Source: Pedobacter sp. MR2016-24 (lineage in GTDB: Bacteria > Bacteroidota > Bacteroidia > Sphingobacteriales > Sphingobacteriaceae). Taken from it: a stretch of 64,000 bases of DNA. The translations under genes and the position numbers were made by a program. The stretch lies in the NCBI RefSeq assembly GCF_026239655.1, contig NZ_JAPIVO010000007.1, forward strand, positions 434,001 through 498,000. Reading direction: 5' to 3'. The notes beneath the pieces are model-generated. The model saw nothing but the letters and a program-made list of their open reading frames with translations. It did no database searches and was not told the origin of the DNA. This document shows, one piece after another, positions 16,610-24,719 of the stretch; the first letter of the stretch is position 1; every line of letters starts with the position of its first letter.

Positions 16610-18034
16610 TTATTTTTTTGACGTAGAATCTGCCTGGTAAGCACGTTTTGAAATCCTTCCGTTCACAAAATACTGATCAGGAAATTCAAACAAAACCTGT
16701 AATGCATGTTTACAGTTATTGAAACGGGTATTGTTTAAATCCAGGGCATTATTATAAGAAACTATCGCCGTTTCGAAGTTTTCGAACGCAATACTATCTA
16801 TGGAGATATATTTACAGGCAGGAGCGAAAACCATTGCCGGGCCTTTATAAGCTGAATCACTCACGAAAGTAATCTTCCCTTTAGTCCTGATAATTAATGT
16901 ATCCTGAGTAAAGTTCAAAGGCTTTGTCAACCTTACCGGCTCCTTAAAAATAGCTGCTGAAAGCAACAAGGTATCCCCTGTAAATTTGGCAAGCGTATCT
17001 GTAAGAAGTTTTTCTTGTATATTGATAACGGGTATAACAGCATTTTTCACTTCTGTAGTAGGTTCATCTGGCCTGTTCACAAACAAGAAAATCGTGGATG
17101 CCAGCAAAATAAGGCATAAGAGCGAAAGTAATATCAAGCCTTTATGTGTGCTGGTTTTCGGTTGCTGTAGAAATTCTTCCTTTACCGCTGCACTGTTCGT
17201 ACTCACCTGTTCCACCTGTAGTGGCGCCGCAATAATAGGTTTACTCAGCTCCGCAACCGGGCGGGAACTTTCATGAACTTTCACAGGCTTATCATTCCTT
17301 GACAAAACAACTGTTATATTATCTTTTCCACCCGCAGCATTCGCCAGATCTACCAACTGACCTGCTTTAGCTTCCAGACCGTCTGTATTACTGAGCACAC
17401 GAACTATTGCTTCTTTATTTACCAGGTCCGTAAGGCCGTCACTGCAAACGAGAATCATATCACCAGGCAGAAAAGGAGACGATCCTGTTTCAAAATAGGG
17501 ATTCGTCATGCCATCACGACTGGTCAGCCCCAAAGCCTGATCAATCTGATTACGCTTGGGATGCTGCATGGCAGCTTCCTCTGTGAGTCGACCGGAATCC
17601 TCTAAAAACCCTACAAATGACTGATCGTGAGAAATCTTAACCAGAGAGTTATCCCTGAAAAGATATAAGCGGGTATCACCAACATGGATATAATACAATT
17701 GATTTTGTTCCGTATCTACCACTGCAACAGTGGCCACACAGGCCATTTCCGCCAAATCTCTATTTCCAATTTTTTTAGCTATAATCTCCTCATTGGCCAG
17801 CAAAAAGGCGATATCCAGCTGAGCGGTCACATCTTTGCCAATCTCGGAAAGTTCATTCAGTACAATTTCCTTTGTGATTGCAGCTGCAATCTCTCCACCC
17901 TCGTAACCCCCTACACCATCAATCACGCCGGCAATCATATATTGTCCGTCATTCGATTTCTGCGCAATAAAGACATCTTCATTATTCAATCTGACCTGGC
18001 CAGGATGAGTAATTCCACACAGTTGATCTGCCAT
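16610..18034 (-). CDS. Membrane-anchored PP2C-type Ser/Thr protein phosphatase
   Basis: A 474-residue protein with a cytoplasmic PP2C domain (about 1-245). The metal-binding residues are in DGVGGYEGGE (Asp39), VCSDGLTD (Asp199) and KDNIT (Asp238), and HVGDTRLY is conserved at about 117. A linker is followed by one membrane helix at about 299-320 and an external domain of about 150 residues with beta-helix-like character (IDSIAFENFETAIVSYNNALDLNNTRFNN). It probably reverses phosphorylation by the kinase encoded upstream. Its ATG overlaps by one base with the stop of a 29-residue membrane peptide gene, and the SEDS-transpeptidase fusion follows after 1 bp, so translation is tightly coupled. It is the counterpart of actinobacterial PstP by domain type and context, but the external domain differs. 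Confidence 0.92.
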   Translation of the reverse strand: MADQLCGITHPGQVRLNNEDVFIAQKSNDGQYMIAGVIDGVGGYEGGEIAAAITKEIVLNELSEIGKDVTAQLDIAFLLANEEIIAKKIGNRDLAEMACVATVAVVDTEQNQLYYIHVGDTRLYLFRDNSLVKISHDQSFVGFLEDSGRLTEEAAMQHPKRNQIDQALGLTSRDGMTNPYFETGSSPFLPGDMILVCSDGLTDLVNKEAIVRVLSNTDGLEAKAGQLVDLANAAGGKDNITVVLSRNDKPVKVHESSRPVAELSKPIIAAPLQVEQVSTNSAAVKEEFLQQPKTSTHKGLILLSLLCLILLASTIFLFVNRPDEPTTEVKNAVIPVINIQEKLLTDTLAKFTGDTLLLSAAIFKEPVRLTKPLNFTQDTLIIRTKGKITFVSDSAYKGPAMVFAPACKYISIDSIAFENFETAIVSYNNALDLNNTRFNNCKHALQVLFEFPDQYFVNGRISKRAYQADSTSKK

Positions 18035-18123
18035 TATTCTTTAGTTTTTTTTATAGCTGCAAAATGCCAGAATAGCAAAAGAATTGCGATAGCAAGCATA
18101 GCAACCGATAACATTTGTGACAT
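18034..18123 (-). CDS. 29-residue single-span membrane peptide
   Basis: A small gene, ATG at 18123, encoding MSQMLSVAMLAIAILLLFWH followed by a short basic tail (FAAIKKTKE). Residues 4-23 form one membrane helix with the positive charges on the C-terminal side. It starts 4 bp after the stop of the FHA-like gene, and its TAA shares a base with the ATG of the PP2C gene. This gives a gene-to-gene packing that leaves no other explanation for the space. It is not homologous to anything I recognise. A role as a small subunit or regulator of the membrane phosphatase, kinase or SEDS-transpeptidase is an inference from position. Confidence 0.7.
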   Translation of the reverse strand: MSQMLSVAMLAIAILLLFWHFAAIKKTKE

Positions 18124-18127
18124 GGTA

Positions 18128-19093
18128 CTAAGGTTTAAAAATATTAATGCCGATAATGCCATTGAGCAGTATCCTTGAATTAAAAGGAAGTTCTATCCAT
18201 TGTGGAGCATTGATCTCGCTGCGTGGTACATCTTTCTCATTCACAATCGTTTTCTCCCCATAGGAGGCAAGGTAAGTTTTACCATCCGATTGATTGTGAC
18301 GAATGCTCAAATGAGGTGTATTGACCCACTCTGAGGGGATAGTAAAGATATGAGGCGCTACCCTGTCCTCTTCATTCCCGGATATAGTAATCTCCTCAGA
18401 TCTCATTAAGAATTCCAGCTTCTTACCCCTGAAACTGTGATCAGGCAGAATAGTTTCAAACCTGGCATATGTTTTTTGTCCCCCGCCAGCCTCCGCTTTA
18501 TTAGCAGAAACAGACTGCTCAGTAAAGTCATTCGTATAAGGCAGTTCATAATAACCTTCGCTATAGTAGGTAAACCCATTAAGGATTTCTTTATTTACAT
18601 CAAGTGTTTCCGCTATCCCTGTGTGTCTGGGAATAAAAGTAACCCGTAAATTCTCGTCTTTCTGCGTGGTACCAGGGAGCAGTTTGCCAATAAAACCCTT
18701 ATCCCCCCTTTGATAATCCGGATGTGACACCAGTCTGAATACCCATTTTGATCCTGAGGGTTCCACAGTTTTACCCGCTTTACGGTAAGCTGCCAGTAGT
18801 TGATAGAACTGGTTGACTGATTCATGTACGATGATGCCAAACAGCCCTTGTTTATGTGCCAGGAACTCTTTATAATCTTCCTCATTGAAGCAGATAATAT
18901 ACTCGTGATAAAATACAATCCTGTTGGCAAAAGAAAGTTGCCCTATGGACTCATTGAATTTTTCCAGTATATATTTGTAAACTTCATCAGGCGTTAAACT
19001 TTTTACCGGAGTTTCTTTTGCTTTATTTTTAGTACTGGGCAGAAACAGATCCTGCAGACCCGTTTTCTTCCAGAAAGTTGATTTCTCTGCCAT
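18128..19093 (-). CDS. FHA-like domain protein
   Basis: A 321-residue protein with no signal peptide. The N-terminal 220 residues are unassigned, with a conserved-looking IVHESVNQFYQLLAAYRK helix. The last 95 residues read like a divergent FHA fold: EEITISGNEEDR, HLSIRHNQSDG and a closing strand ILLNGIIGINIF. The canonical GR of the FHA pattern is missing, so phosphothreonine binding may be weak or altered. It sits 18 bp after the kinase gene and 4 bp before the 29-residue peptide gene. With the canonical FHA protein at the end of the operon it makes a two-FHA arrangement, as in the actinobacterial fhaA/fhaB cluster. The FHA assignment is by pattern and context. Confidence 0.75.
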   Translation of the reverse strand: MAEKSTFWKKTGLQDLFLPSTKNKAKETPVKSLTPDEVYKYILEKFNESIGQLSFANRIVFYHEYIICFNEEDYKEFLAHKQGLFGIIVHESVNQFYQLLAAYRKAGKTVEPSGSKWVFRLVSHPDYQRGDKGFIGKLLPGTTQKDENLRVTFIPRHTGIAETLDVNKEILNGFTYYSEGYYELPYTNDFTEQSVSANKAEAGGGQKTYARFETILPDHSFRGKKLEFLMRSEEITISGNEEDRVAPHIFTIPSEWVNTPHLSIRHNQSDGKTYLASYGEKTIVNEKDVPRSEINAPQWIELPFNSRILLNGIIGINIFKP

Positions 19094-19111
19094 ATCTTAT
19101 ATTTAATACCC

Positions 19112-20458
19112 CTAAAAGTGCAAAGTAGTGTCTAAATCCATAACCGTCGTATCCGCTGGCTGCTGTTGGGGCACCGGCTTCAGTTGCACCGGTGTATCTG
19201 CTTCCGGCACAGTATCAGCGGGCTCCTGACCTTTATCCCAGCTATATCCCCTATCCTTATTCTGACCAGTTGTATCCGGAACGATGAAGCTATTAGCCGG
19301 TTTTTCTTTTTCCGGTTTAGTTTCAGGTTCCCTGAATAACAAAAAATAACTCAGTAAAGCAATCATAAATACCACGGTTAAAACCAACACTGCAAAGACA
19401 GGTTTGGAAATCACCACCAAGCCAGCATTTCTATCCGGCACTTTTTCACCGCTTCCAGCCTCCTGATAATGCAAAACCAGATTTTGTAAACGCTCATTTT
19501 CTAACTGCAGCAAAGAATTGCCCGCCAGATCAGCTGCATAACCGCTGCTATCAGCTGTACTGCTATGTACGATAGCGTCCTGCAGTGCTACACCATCAGC
19601 ATATCTTTTAGCAGGATCCTTCTCCAGGCATTTGGCTATCATAGCGAGTAGCCATCCGGGCACCTGCATTTCATTGATAGCTTTGGCGTCCCGCCAGTTC
19701 TCCGGCAAATGCTGTTTACGCAATGCAATAATATCCGGCACCTGTAACTCCAGATGACCTAACATGACATCATTACGTGATTTCTGTCCGTTGTCAAGTA
19801 GTGGAAAAGGAACCTGGCCAGCCAATAATTCGTACAATATCACACCATAACTATAAATATCGGTTTCGAATAACATTGCTCCTTCTCCCTGCTCCGGTGC
19901 CATAAATTCTATAGCCCCCGCATGCCTGATACTCGTTCTGCGCTGTTCGTCTGACATGGCCGAAAGACCAAAATCAAGCAATACATAATTACCGGTATGG
20001 ATGTTAAACTTTACATTATTACTTTTGATATCACCATGTTTCACCGCGACTTTATGACAATGCGCTAACGCATTTGCCAAATGATCTGCTACCCTGATCA
20101 CCTCTTTGACGGTAAATATTTTTTCGTGCGGCTCTTTCAGCAACTCTTCCAGATCAGGTCCATCTATATATTCCATCTCTATAAATGGAAAAGATCCGCT
20201 TTCAGTGAGACCAGAACTTAATATTTTAACCACATTTGGGTTAGGTTCCTCATTCACTTTTTTCAGCTTTTCTACCTCGTTCTGAAAGCTCTTGAAATTC
20301 TTATCATCCTCACTTTCAACGTGTACAGGTGTGGGCAGTATTTTTACCGCCGTAATAATTGGTCCGAATCTTCTTCCTTTATAAACTGACCCCTGACCAC
20401 CAGTGCGCAATGCACCCATGTTTTCGAGTCCTTCAGCAATCGTAAATACTTTACTCAT
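19112..20458 (-). CDS. Transmembrane Ser/Thr protein kinase
   Basis: A 448-residue Hanks-type kinase. The glycine loop is RTGGQGSVYKG at 18-28, the ATP-anchoring Lys is in AVKIL (39), the catalytic loop is HGDIKSNN (141-148), the magnesium loop is DFG (162-164), and the APE motif is MAPEQ (about 186). The catalytic loop has Gly instead of Arg before the Asp (a non-RD kinase). A juxtamembrane coiled segment is followed by one helix at 354-374 and a Pro/Thr/Asp-rich C-terminal tail of about 70 residues; no PASTA repeats are present. It is the first gene of the operon with two FHA proteins, a PP2C phosphatase and the SEDS-transpeptidase fusion. It therefore probably sets phosphorylation in cell wall synthesis (inference). 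Start ATG 20458. Confidence 0.93.
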   Translation of the reverse strand: MSKVFTIAEGLENMGALRTGGQGSVYKGRRFGPIITAVKILPTPVHVESEDDKNFKSFQNEVEKLKKVNEEPNPNVVKILSSGLTESGSFPFIEMEYIDGPDLEELLKEPHEKIFTVKEVIRVADHLANALAHCHKVAVKHGDIKSNNVKFNIHTGNYVLLDFGLSAMSDEQRRTSIRHAGAIEFMAPEQGEGAMLFETDIYSYGVILYELLAGQVPFPLLDNGQKSRNDVMLGHLELQVPDIIALRKQHLPENWRDAKAINEMQVPGWLLAMIAKCLEKDPAKRYADGVALQDAIVHSSTADSSGYAADLAGNSLLQLENERLQNLVLHYQEAGSGEKVPDRNAGLVVISKPVFAVLVLTVVFMIALLSYFLLFREPETKPEKEKPANSFIVPDTTGQNKDRGYSWDKGQEPADTVPEADTPVQLKPVPQQQPADTTVMDLDTTLHF

Positions 20459-20742
20459 CTAAGCTATCATTCTGTATATGTCGTAAAAATAACTACAATT
20501 ATGGTTCCATTGTTAAAGATTTAAGCCCAAAGTCTGATTTATTAAAAATAGCGCTACCTCCACTTAGATATTATCCATGCCTTATATTTTATTTATAACG
20601 GCTCTTGCTCATTTCGTATACAAAGCGTAATAAATCTATATTAAATAGATAAAAAATCAGGGGCCTACAGGGACAATTGACTCATAAAACTGAGTTAACA
20701 ATCAAAAACCGAAACTTATTGTTATCCGGAAAAACAGCCCAT

Positions 20743-21255
20743 ATGATTGAACTTTTACAGGGAGACATTACTAATGTCTACGCAGACGCCATTGTAAATG
20801 CGACAAATACTTCACTATTAGGAGGTGGAGATGTAAACAGAGCGATACATCGTGCAGGTGGCAAAGCGATAGTAGAAGAGTGTTTCCGTATCAGAAGAGA
20901 ACAGGGCGGCTGCAATGTTGGCCGTGCAGTGATCACCACAGCAGGTAACCTGCCTGCAAAATTTGTCATTCATACCGTAGGGCCGTATTGGAACGGAGGA
21001 ATACACGGAGAAGTGAGACTGCTCAGTTCTGCCTATAAAAGTTGTTTAACACTGGCGGTACACAACGGTGTAAAGACGATCGCCTTTCCAAATATCAGTA
21101 CAGGAGTTTACGGATTCCCAAAACAGGAAGCTGCCGAGATTGCTTTCCATAGCGTAAGTGATTTTTTAATAAAGGAAAACGATCTCGAAAAGGTAATATT
21201 TGTCTGTTTGGATGCTGAAAATTACAACATTTACTACAGCTTGTTAAAGTTATAG
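20743..21255 (+). CDS. Macro domain protein, likely O-acetyl-ADP-ribose deacetylase
   Basis: A 170-residue macro domain protein. The start is taken at ATG 20743 (MIELLQGDITN); the TTG-started extension to 20677 adds residues outside the domain. The ligand-binding signatures are all present: QGDITNVYADAIVNATNTSL with the conserved NAT/N, LGGGDVNRAIHRAGG, and AFPNISTGVYGFP near residue 115. Enzymes of this YmdB/MacroD-like group remove ADP-ribose or acetyl groups from ADP-ribosylated substrates. The length is normal for a stand-alone macro domain. It stands alone between the divergent kinase operon and the protease gene; no ADP-ribosyltransferase gene is adjacent. Confidence 0.92.
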   Translation: MIELLQGDITNVYADAIVNATNTSLLGGGDVNRAIHRAGGKAIVEECFRIRREQGGCNVGRAVITTAGNLPAKFVIHTVGPYWNGGIHGEVRLLSSAYKSCLTLAVHNGVKTIAFPNISTGVYGFPKQEAAEIAFHSVSDFLIKENDLEKVIFVCLDAENYNIYYSLLKL

Positions 21256-21328
21256 TTTGCGCTTTTTGATATTGATTTTTCACATGAATTGATTAACTTA
21301 AATTATCTACTGATTAATTGACAGAGAG

Positions 21329-22810
21329 ATGAAACGACAAATCGAGACCTCAGAAAATTTCATTTTGCTTCCTGTATCGAAAACAAGGATCAATGAAGAG
21401 GACAGTCCTAAAGTGGCAGATTTCCTCACTAAATTACAGAAAGCTAAAGAATTAAAGTTAAAACAGGACCTAGAAGTTAAAGTACTGGACTCCATTGATA
21501 CGGATGGTGCTAAACTTATACAGATTAATCCTGTAAAACTCCCTGATTTTAAGTTCAACTATCCGGGACTGCGTATCATTCCGGAAAAATTTTACCGTCC
21601 GGCAGTGTGCCAGAGAAAAAGAATTAGTGCAAAAGTGAAAAATATCCAGGCAGCAAGCCCAATCATGATAACGATCAATGACCTGGAACAAAAGCCAATT
21701 GAAGGCATTACGGTAGTGGTATTTACAGATTTTGCCTTGAGCAGAGGCGCATCGGGTATAACAGATAAAAACGGTCTGGTGAAGTTGAAACTGGATAAAG
21801 ACAATGCAGAGCGCATTTATATTTATGCGGACCACAGTTATTGGGGCTACTTCCAGGAAAATGTAAGACTCACCAGTAATTTAAAATTTACGCTGCAACC
21901 GGTAAAAACTGATTATACAGACAGTCTCCGGTATTTTTATGATACCGCAAACTGGCCTGAGTTAAACCGTAAAATACGGGTGGGTATCATAGATACAGGG
22001 GTCGGCCCGCATAAAGATCTTGCCGTTCTAGGTGGCAAAAATCTTGTTAAAGGAGAGGATGAGGACAATTATAAGGATAATGGTGAAGGTCACGGCACGC
22101 ATGTCGCCGGTATTATAGGAGCGTCTGGTGGCATAAAGGGAGTTGCTGCAGGTGTTGAAATCATGAGCTACCGGGTCTTTCCTAAAGGTGAGGGGGCTTC
22201 TAACTTTGATATCATGAAGGCTATTGCACAGGCAATTTCCGACAAATGCGACCTGATTAATATGAGTTTGGGCGAGGCTGAGGATGATGAAGGTTTAACA
22301 AGTTATATCAAAGATGCCTATAACCAAGGCATCCTTTGTTTTGCTGCAAATGGAAATGACAGTAGAAGTGCGGTCAGTTTCCCGGCAGCCTACAGCTTAT
22401 CTGTAGCTATTTCAGCGTTGGGCACGATTGGCACTTTTCCTGAAGGTGCTGTAGAAGGAAGTGCTGTTCAGGAACCTTTCGGTACCGACAAAAATAATTT
22501 CATTGCAGATTTTTCAAATATAGGTTTGGAAACTGACCTTACAGCGCCAGGTGTAGGTATTATATCTACCTATCCTAACGACTATTATGCAATTATGGAT
22601 GGCACCAGCATGGCCTGCCCGGCAGCAACAGGAATGGCAGCCCGGTTATTATCGAACATGCCAGGCTTTTATGAAATGAAAAGAAATCAGGACAGGTCAG
22701 TGGAGATGCTCAAATTTCTTGCGCTGCATATAAAACCAATGGGATTTGGCGCAAACTTTGAGGGGAAAGGAATGTTATATTACAACAATGAACTTCATTC
22801 TAAAATATAA
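21329..22810 (+). CDS. Subtilisin-like (S8) serine protease without signal peptide
   Basis: A 493-residue S8 peptidase. The catalytic triad is Asp222 (GIIDTGVGPH), His255 (GHGTHVAG) and Ser427 (DGTSMACP), with the oxyanion Asn at 341 (FAANGND). The first 95 residues look like an inhibitor-I9-type prodomain ending IIPEKFYRPA, followed by an immunoglobulin-like or carboxypeptidase-regulatory-like segment at about 100-190. No signal peptide is visible, so it may stay in the cytoplasm or leave by an unusual route. The last 23 bp overlap the start of the small gene at 22788, whose product resembles the prodomain. The pair looks like a protease with a dedicated inhibitor or chaperone. Confidence 0.9.
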   Translation: MKRQIETSENFILLPVSKTRINEEDSPKVADFLTKLQKAKELKLKQDLEVKVLDSIDTDGAKLIQINPVKLPDFKFNYPGLRIIPEKFYRPAVCQRKRISAKVKNIQAASPIMITINDLEQKPIEGITVVVFTDFALSRGASGITDKNGLVKLKLDKDNAERIYIYADHSYWGYFQENVRLTSNLKFTLQPVKTDYTDSLRYFYDTANWPELNRKIRVGIIDTGVGPHKDLAVLGGKNLVKGEDEDNYKDNGEGHGTHVAGIIGASGGIKGVAAGVEIMSYRVFPKGEGASNFDIMKAIAQAISDKCDLINMSLGEAEDDEGLTSYIKDAYNQGILCFAANGNDSRSAVSFPAAYSLSVAISALGTIGTFPEGAVEGSAVQEPFGTDKNNFIADFSNIGLETDLTAPGVGIISTYPNDYYAIMDGTSMACPAATGMAARLLSNMPGFYEMKRNQDRSVEMLKFLALHIKPMGFGANFEGKGMLYYNNELHSKI

Positions 22811-23018
22811 AGGAGATCAGCAGCCGGATATGGAAAAACTTACGGAAGTGTTGACTGTTCACCATGCCCGGATCATGGACGACAGCCTTCTGCCCCATTC
22901 CGCCCTTTTACATGTGAAAGAATCATTTGTAAAAAAACTACAACTCGACCTTGAGGGCGACTGGGAGATTTACCCTGAAAAAATATATAAAATCCCCACG
23001 ACTAAAAAATCGATCTAA
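22788..23018 (+). CDS. Small protein resembling an I9 protease prodomain, probable inhibitor of the S8 protease
   Basis: A 76-residue protein starting at ATG 22788 inside the end of the protease gene in another frame, which suggests translational coupling. It begins MNFILKYKGD, has a helix at about 12-28, a strand HSALLHVKE, a second helix, and ends WEIYPEKIYKIP. That C-terminal block matches the end of the protease's own prodomain (IIPEKFYRPA). The domain order fits peptidase inhibitor I9/propeptide folds. It is predicted to bind the active site in trans as an inhibitor or folding chaperone. No signal peptide is present, as in the protease. The assignment is by similarity of motif and gene arrangement. 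Confidence 0.7.
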   Translation: MNFILKYKGDQQPDMEKLTEVLTVHHARIMDDSLLPHSALLHVKESFVKKLQLDLEGDWEIYPEKIYKIPTTKKSI

Positions 23019-23044
23019 TTGGTAAATTGCTCACTTGCTTCTAT

Positions 23045-23229
23045 ATGACAGGTATTCGAAAGTTAAGATTATTATTTTCTTTTTATCGAAACTTCTGCAT
23101 ACCTGTCCTGATTGTATCAGTCATCTGTGCCGCTGTATTTTATCAACCCGGATTCCTTTTTTAACTTCACTGATAGGGTTTAAAATGTCGGGAAACTTGA
23201 ATTCTCAGGATATGCCAGATATTAAATGA
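23045..23229 (+). pseudogene. Possible small membrane protein split by a T-tract frameshift
   Basis: ATG 23045 opens a 39-residue frame with a basic N-terminus and one membrane helix (CIPVLIVSVICAAVFYQPG), ending at TAA 23162-23164 inside a run of six T (23157-23162). With seven T the frame would continue in the next frame as LTSLIGFKMSGN to the stop at 23227, giving a protein of about 60 residues. It may be a decayed gene, a phase-variable gene, or chance. No family recognised. Confidence 0.3.
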
Positions 23230-24508
23230 ATGAGGCTATTGAATTGAATTTATCTTTTTTTAAACGACCTGCAACGTCTTTAGCACTAACTATTGCTGCT
23301 TCAACGGTTCCCGGATGCGACCCTGAATACAATCCTTCCCCGGCAAAATACAATTTACCACCAACCGGAAGAGTTAGGATATCGAGTGCTTCAGGTGTCT
23401 CAGGCAGATGATAACTATACGCACCAGCTGTAAATGGCTCGTTATGCCAGTTAAAAACCTGAGCTGCCTTTATCTTTTTTTGTATGTCTTCGATACTTAA
23501 ATTAAATATTGAAGATACAGACCTGATCGCTACATCCAGCAGCTCTGCCTCATTCAGCTCCTTGAGCAGATCCGCAGCAGGTCCCCCAGCCCATCCTGTT
23601 AAAAGCGGAACCTCCATTGGGAGTTGAGTCCACCACGTAGGAAATTGTTCGTCACTAAAAAAGAACCCCGCGTCCTTATCCCACAACACCTCGGTGAACT
23701 CCAGGACCACTTTTACAACATTACCGAAACCGATTTGATGAAAAGCGCTCATATATTCCGGCAGAGCAGGTGTAAAGGTTATCGCCGATTTTGAAGTGGC
23801 AGACTGTAAAATACCGACTGAAGCTGTTACGACACAATATTCGCCACCATATATGATGTTATTTAGCGTCTTCACTAAAACTTGTTCTCCGGTCCAGTCG
23901 ATCTCCTTAACAATTGAATTGGTAATCAGCGTACATCCCATTTTTCTGCATTCCTCAACAAGGTATTCCACTAATTTACTGTACCCGCCATCTACTCTAT
24001 TGTCTCCGCTCTGATCAGACCATTCCTTATAGAGTGACTGAACACTCACCTTCTCAATGGCTGCAATATCAAAGCCCTCTGCAAATGCAATAGCCTGTTT
24101 TCTTATCTCAGCGTTTCTTTCTCCTTCAAAATAAGTAGAAAGAAACTGTTGCAAAGTCATGTCTTCCCTTAAGCCAGCCATTTTGCTCAATAAAATATCC
24201 CAGCCTTGTACCATTTCTTCCTGTTTCATTAATCTGCCTTTAGTGATCTTATAAAACGTTCCTTCAACAGGTTGATAACTCAGTTTCGCCTCCTCCAGCA
24301 GCTCAATAGAATTTTCGGCCTGGCCATGAACAAATTCTGCACCTGACTCCACTGGCAGGGAAAAACCACTGTCTGTGATGGTGTCAATCCTCCCGCCAAA
24401 ACGAGACAAAGCTTCCAAAATAACTACATCAAAATACGCCGACAATTCCTTTGCAGCAACTAAACCTGCTATTCCGGCCCCAATTACAATTACTGTTTCT
24501 TTTTTCAT
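23222..24508 (-). CDS. Flavin-dependent amine oxidase
   Basis: A 428-residue FAD-dependent oxidoreductase of the monoamine oxidase family. The start ATG 24508 gives MKKETVIVIGAGIAGLVAAK, with the dinucleotide-binding GxGxxG at the very N-terminus; the longer frame to 24544 adds an unlikely Cys/Tyr-rich extension. The following FGGRIDTI is the GGR motif of amine oxidases, and the C-terminal block YFAGEGLYSGSHPGTVEAA closes the FAD site. It oxidises an amine to an imine with release of hydrogen peroxide; the substrate cannot be predicted. No signal peptide is present, so it is probably cytoplasmic. It stands alone, convergent with the preceding small genes and divergent from the fatty acid hydroxylase gene. 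Confidence 0.88.
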   Translation of the reverse strand: MKKETVIVIGAGIAGLVAAKELSAYFDVVILEALSRFGGRIDTITDSGFSLPVESGAEFVHGQAENSIELLEEAKLSYQPVEGTFYKITKGRLMKQEEMVQGWDILLSKMAGLREDMTLQQFLSTYFEGERNAEIRKQAIAFAEGFDIAAIEKVSVQSLYKEWSDQSGDNRVDGGYSKLVEYLVEECRKMGCTLITNSIVKEIDWTGEQVLVKTLNNIIYGGEYCVVTASVGILQSATSKSAITFTPALPEYMSAFHQIGFGNVVKVVLEFTEVLWDKDAGFFFSDEQFPTWWTQLPMEVPLLTGWAGGPAADLLKELNEAELLDVAIRSVSSIFNLSIEDIQKKIKAAQVFNWHNEPFTAGAYSYHLPETPEALDILTLPVGGKLYFAGEGLYSGSHPGTVEAAIVSAKDVAGRLKKDKFNSIASFI

Positions 24509-24719
24509 ATAAATAGAAAAACAATATAAACAATAATAACACAAATTAATGTCTACTATTTTTATAGATTTTATTATCTTGCCTCCACTATCGTTCTAAT
24601 GATTCCTGCGTCAGCATACAAAAGAGATGAATATAAGCTGCAGGCTTCATAGGCGTTAGAAATCATTTAGATACTCATAAATTAAACGTCCGAAATTAAA
24701 AATAGCTAAAATATTGATT

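Noticed and set aside
20743..23018. Macro-domain gene, protease and small protein as one ADP-ribosylation/defence operon.
   Set aside because: The macro gene is separated by its own 73-bp gap, no ADP-ribosyltransferase is present, and nothing shows common function.
23222..23411. Plus-strand frames inside the amine oxidase, metNIQ, TonB receptor and ABC permease genes.
   Set aside because: They are antisense shadows of well-supported genes with no independent start signals or family resemblance.
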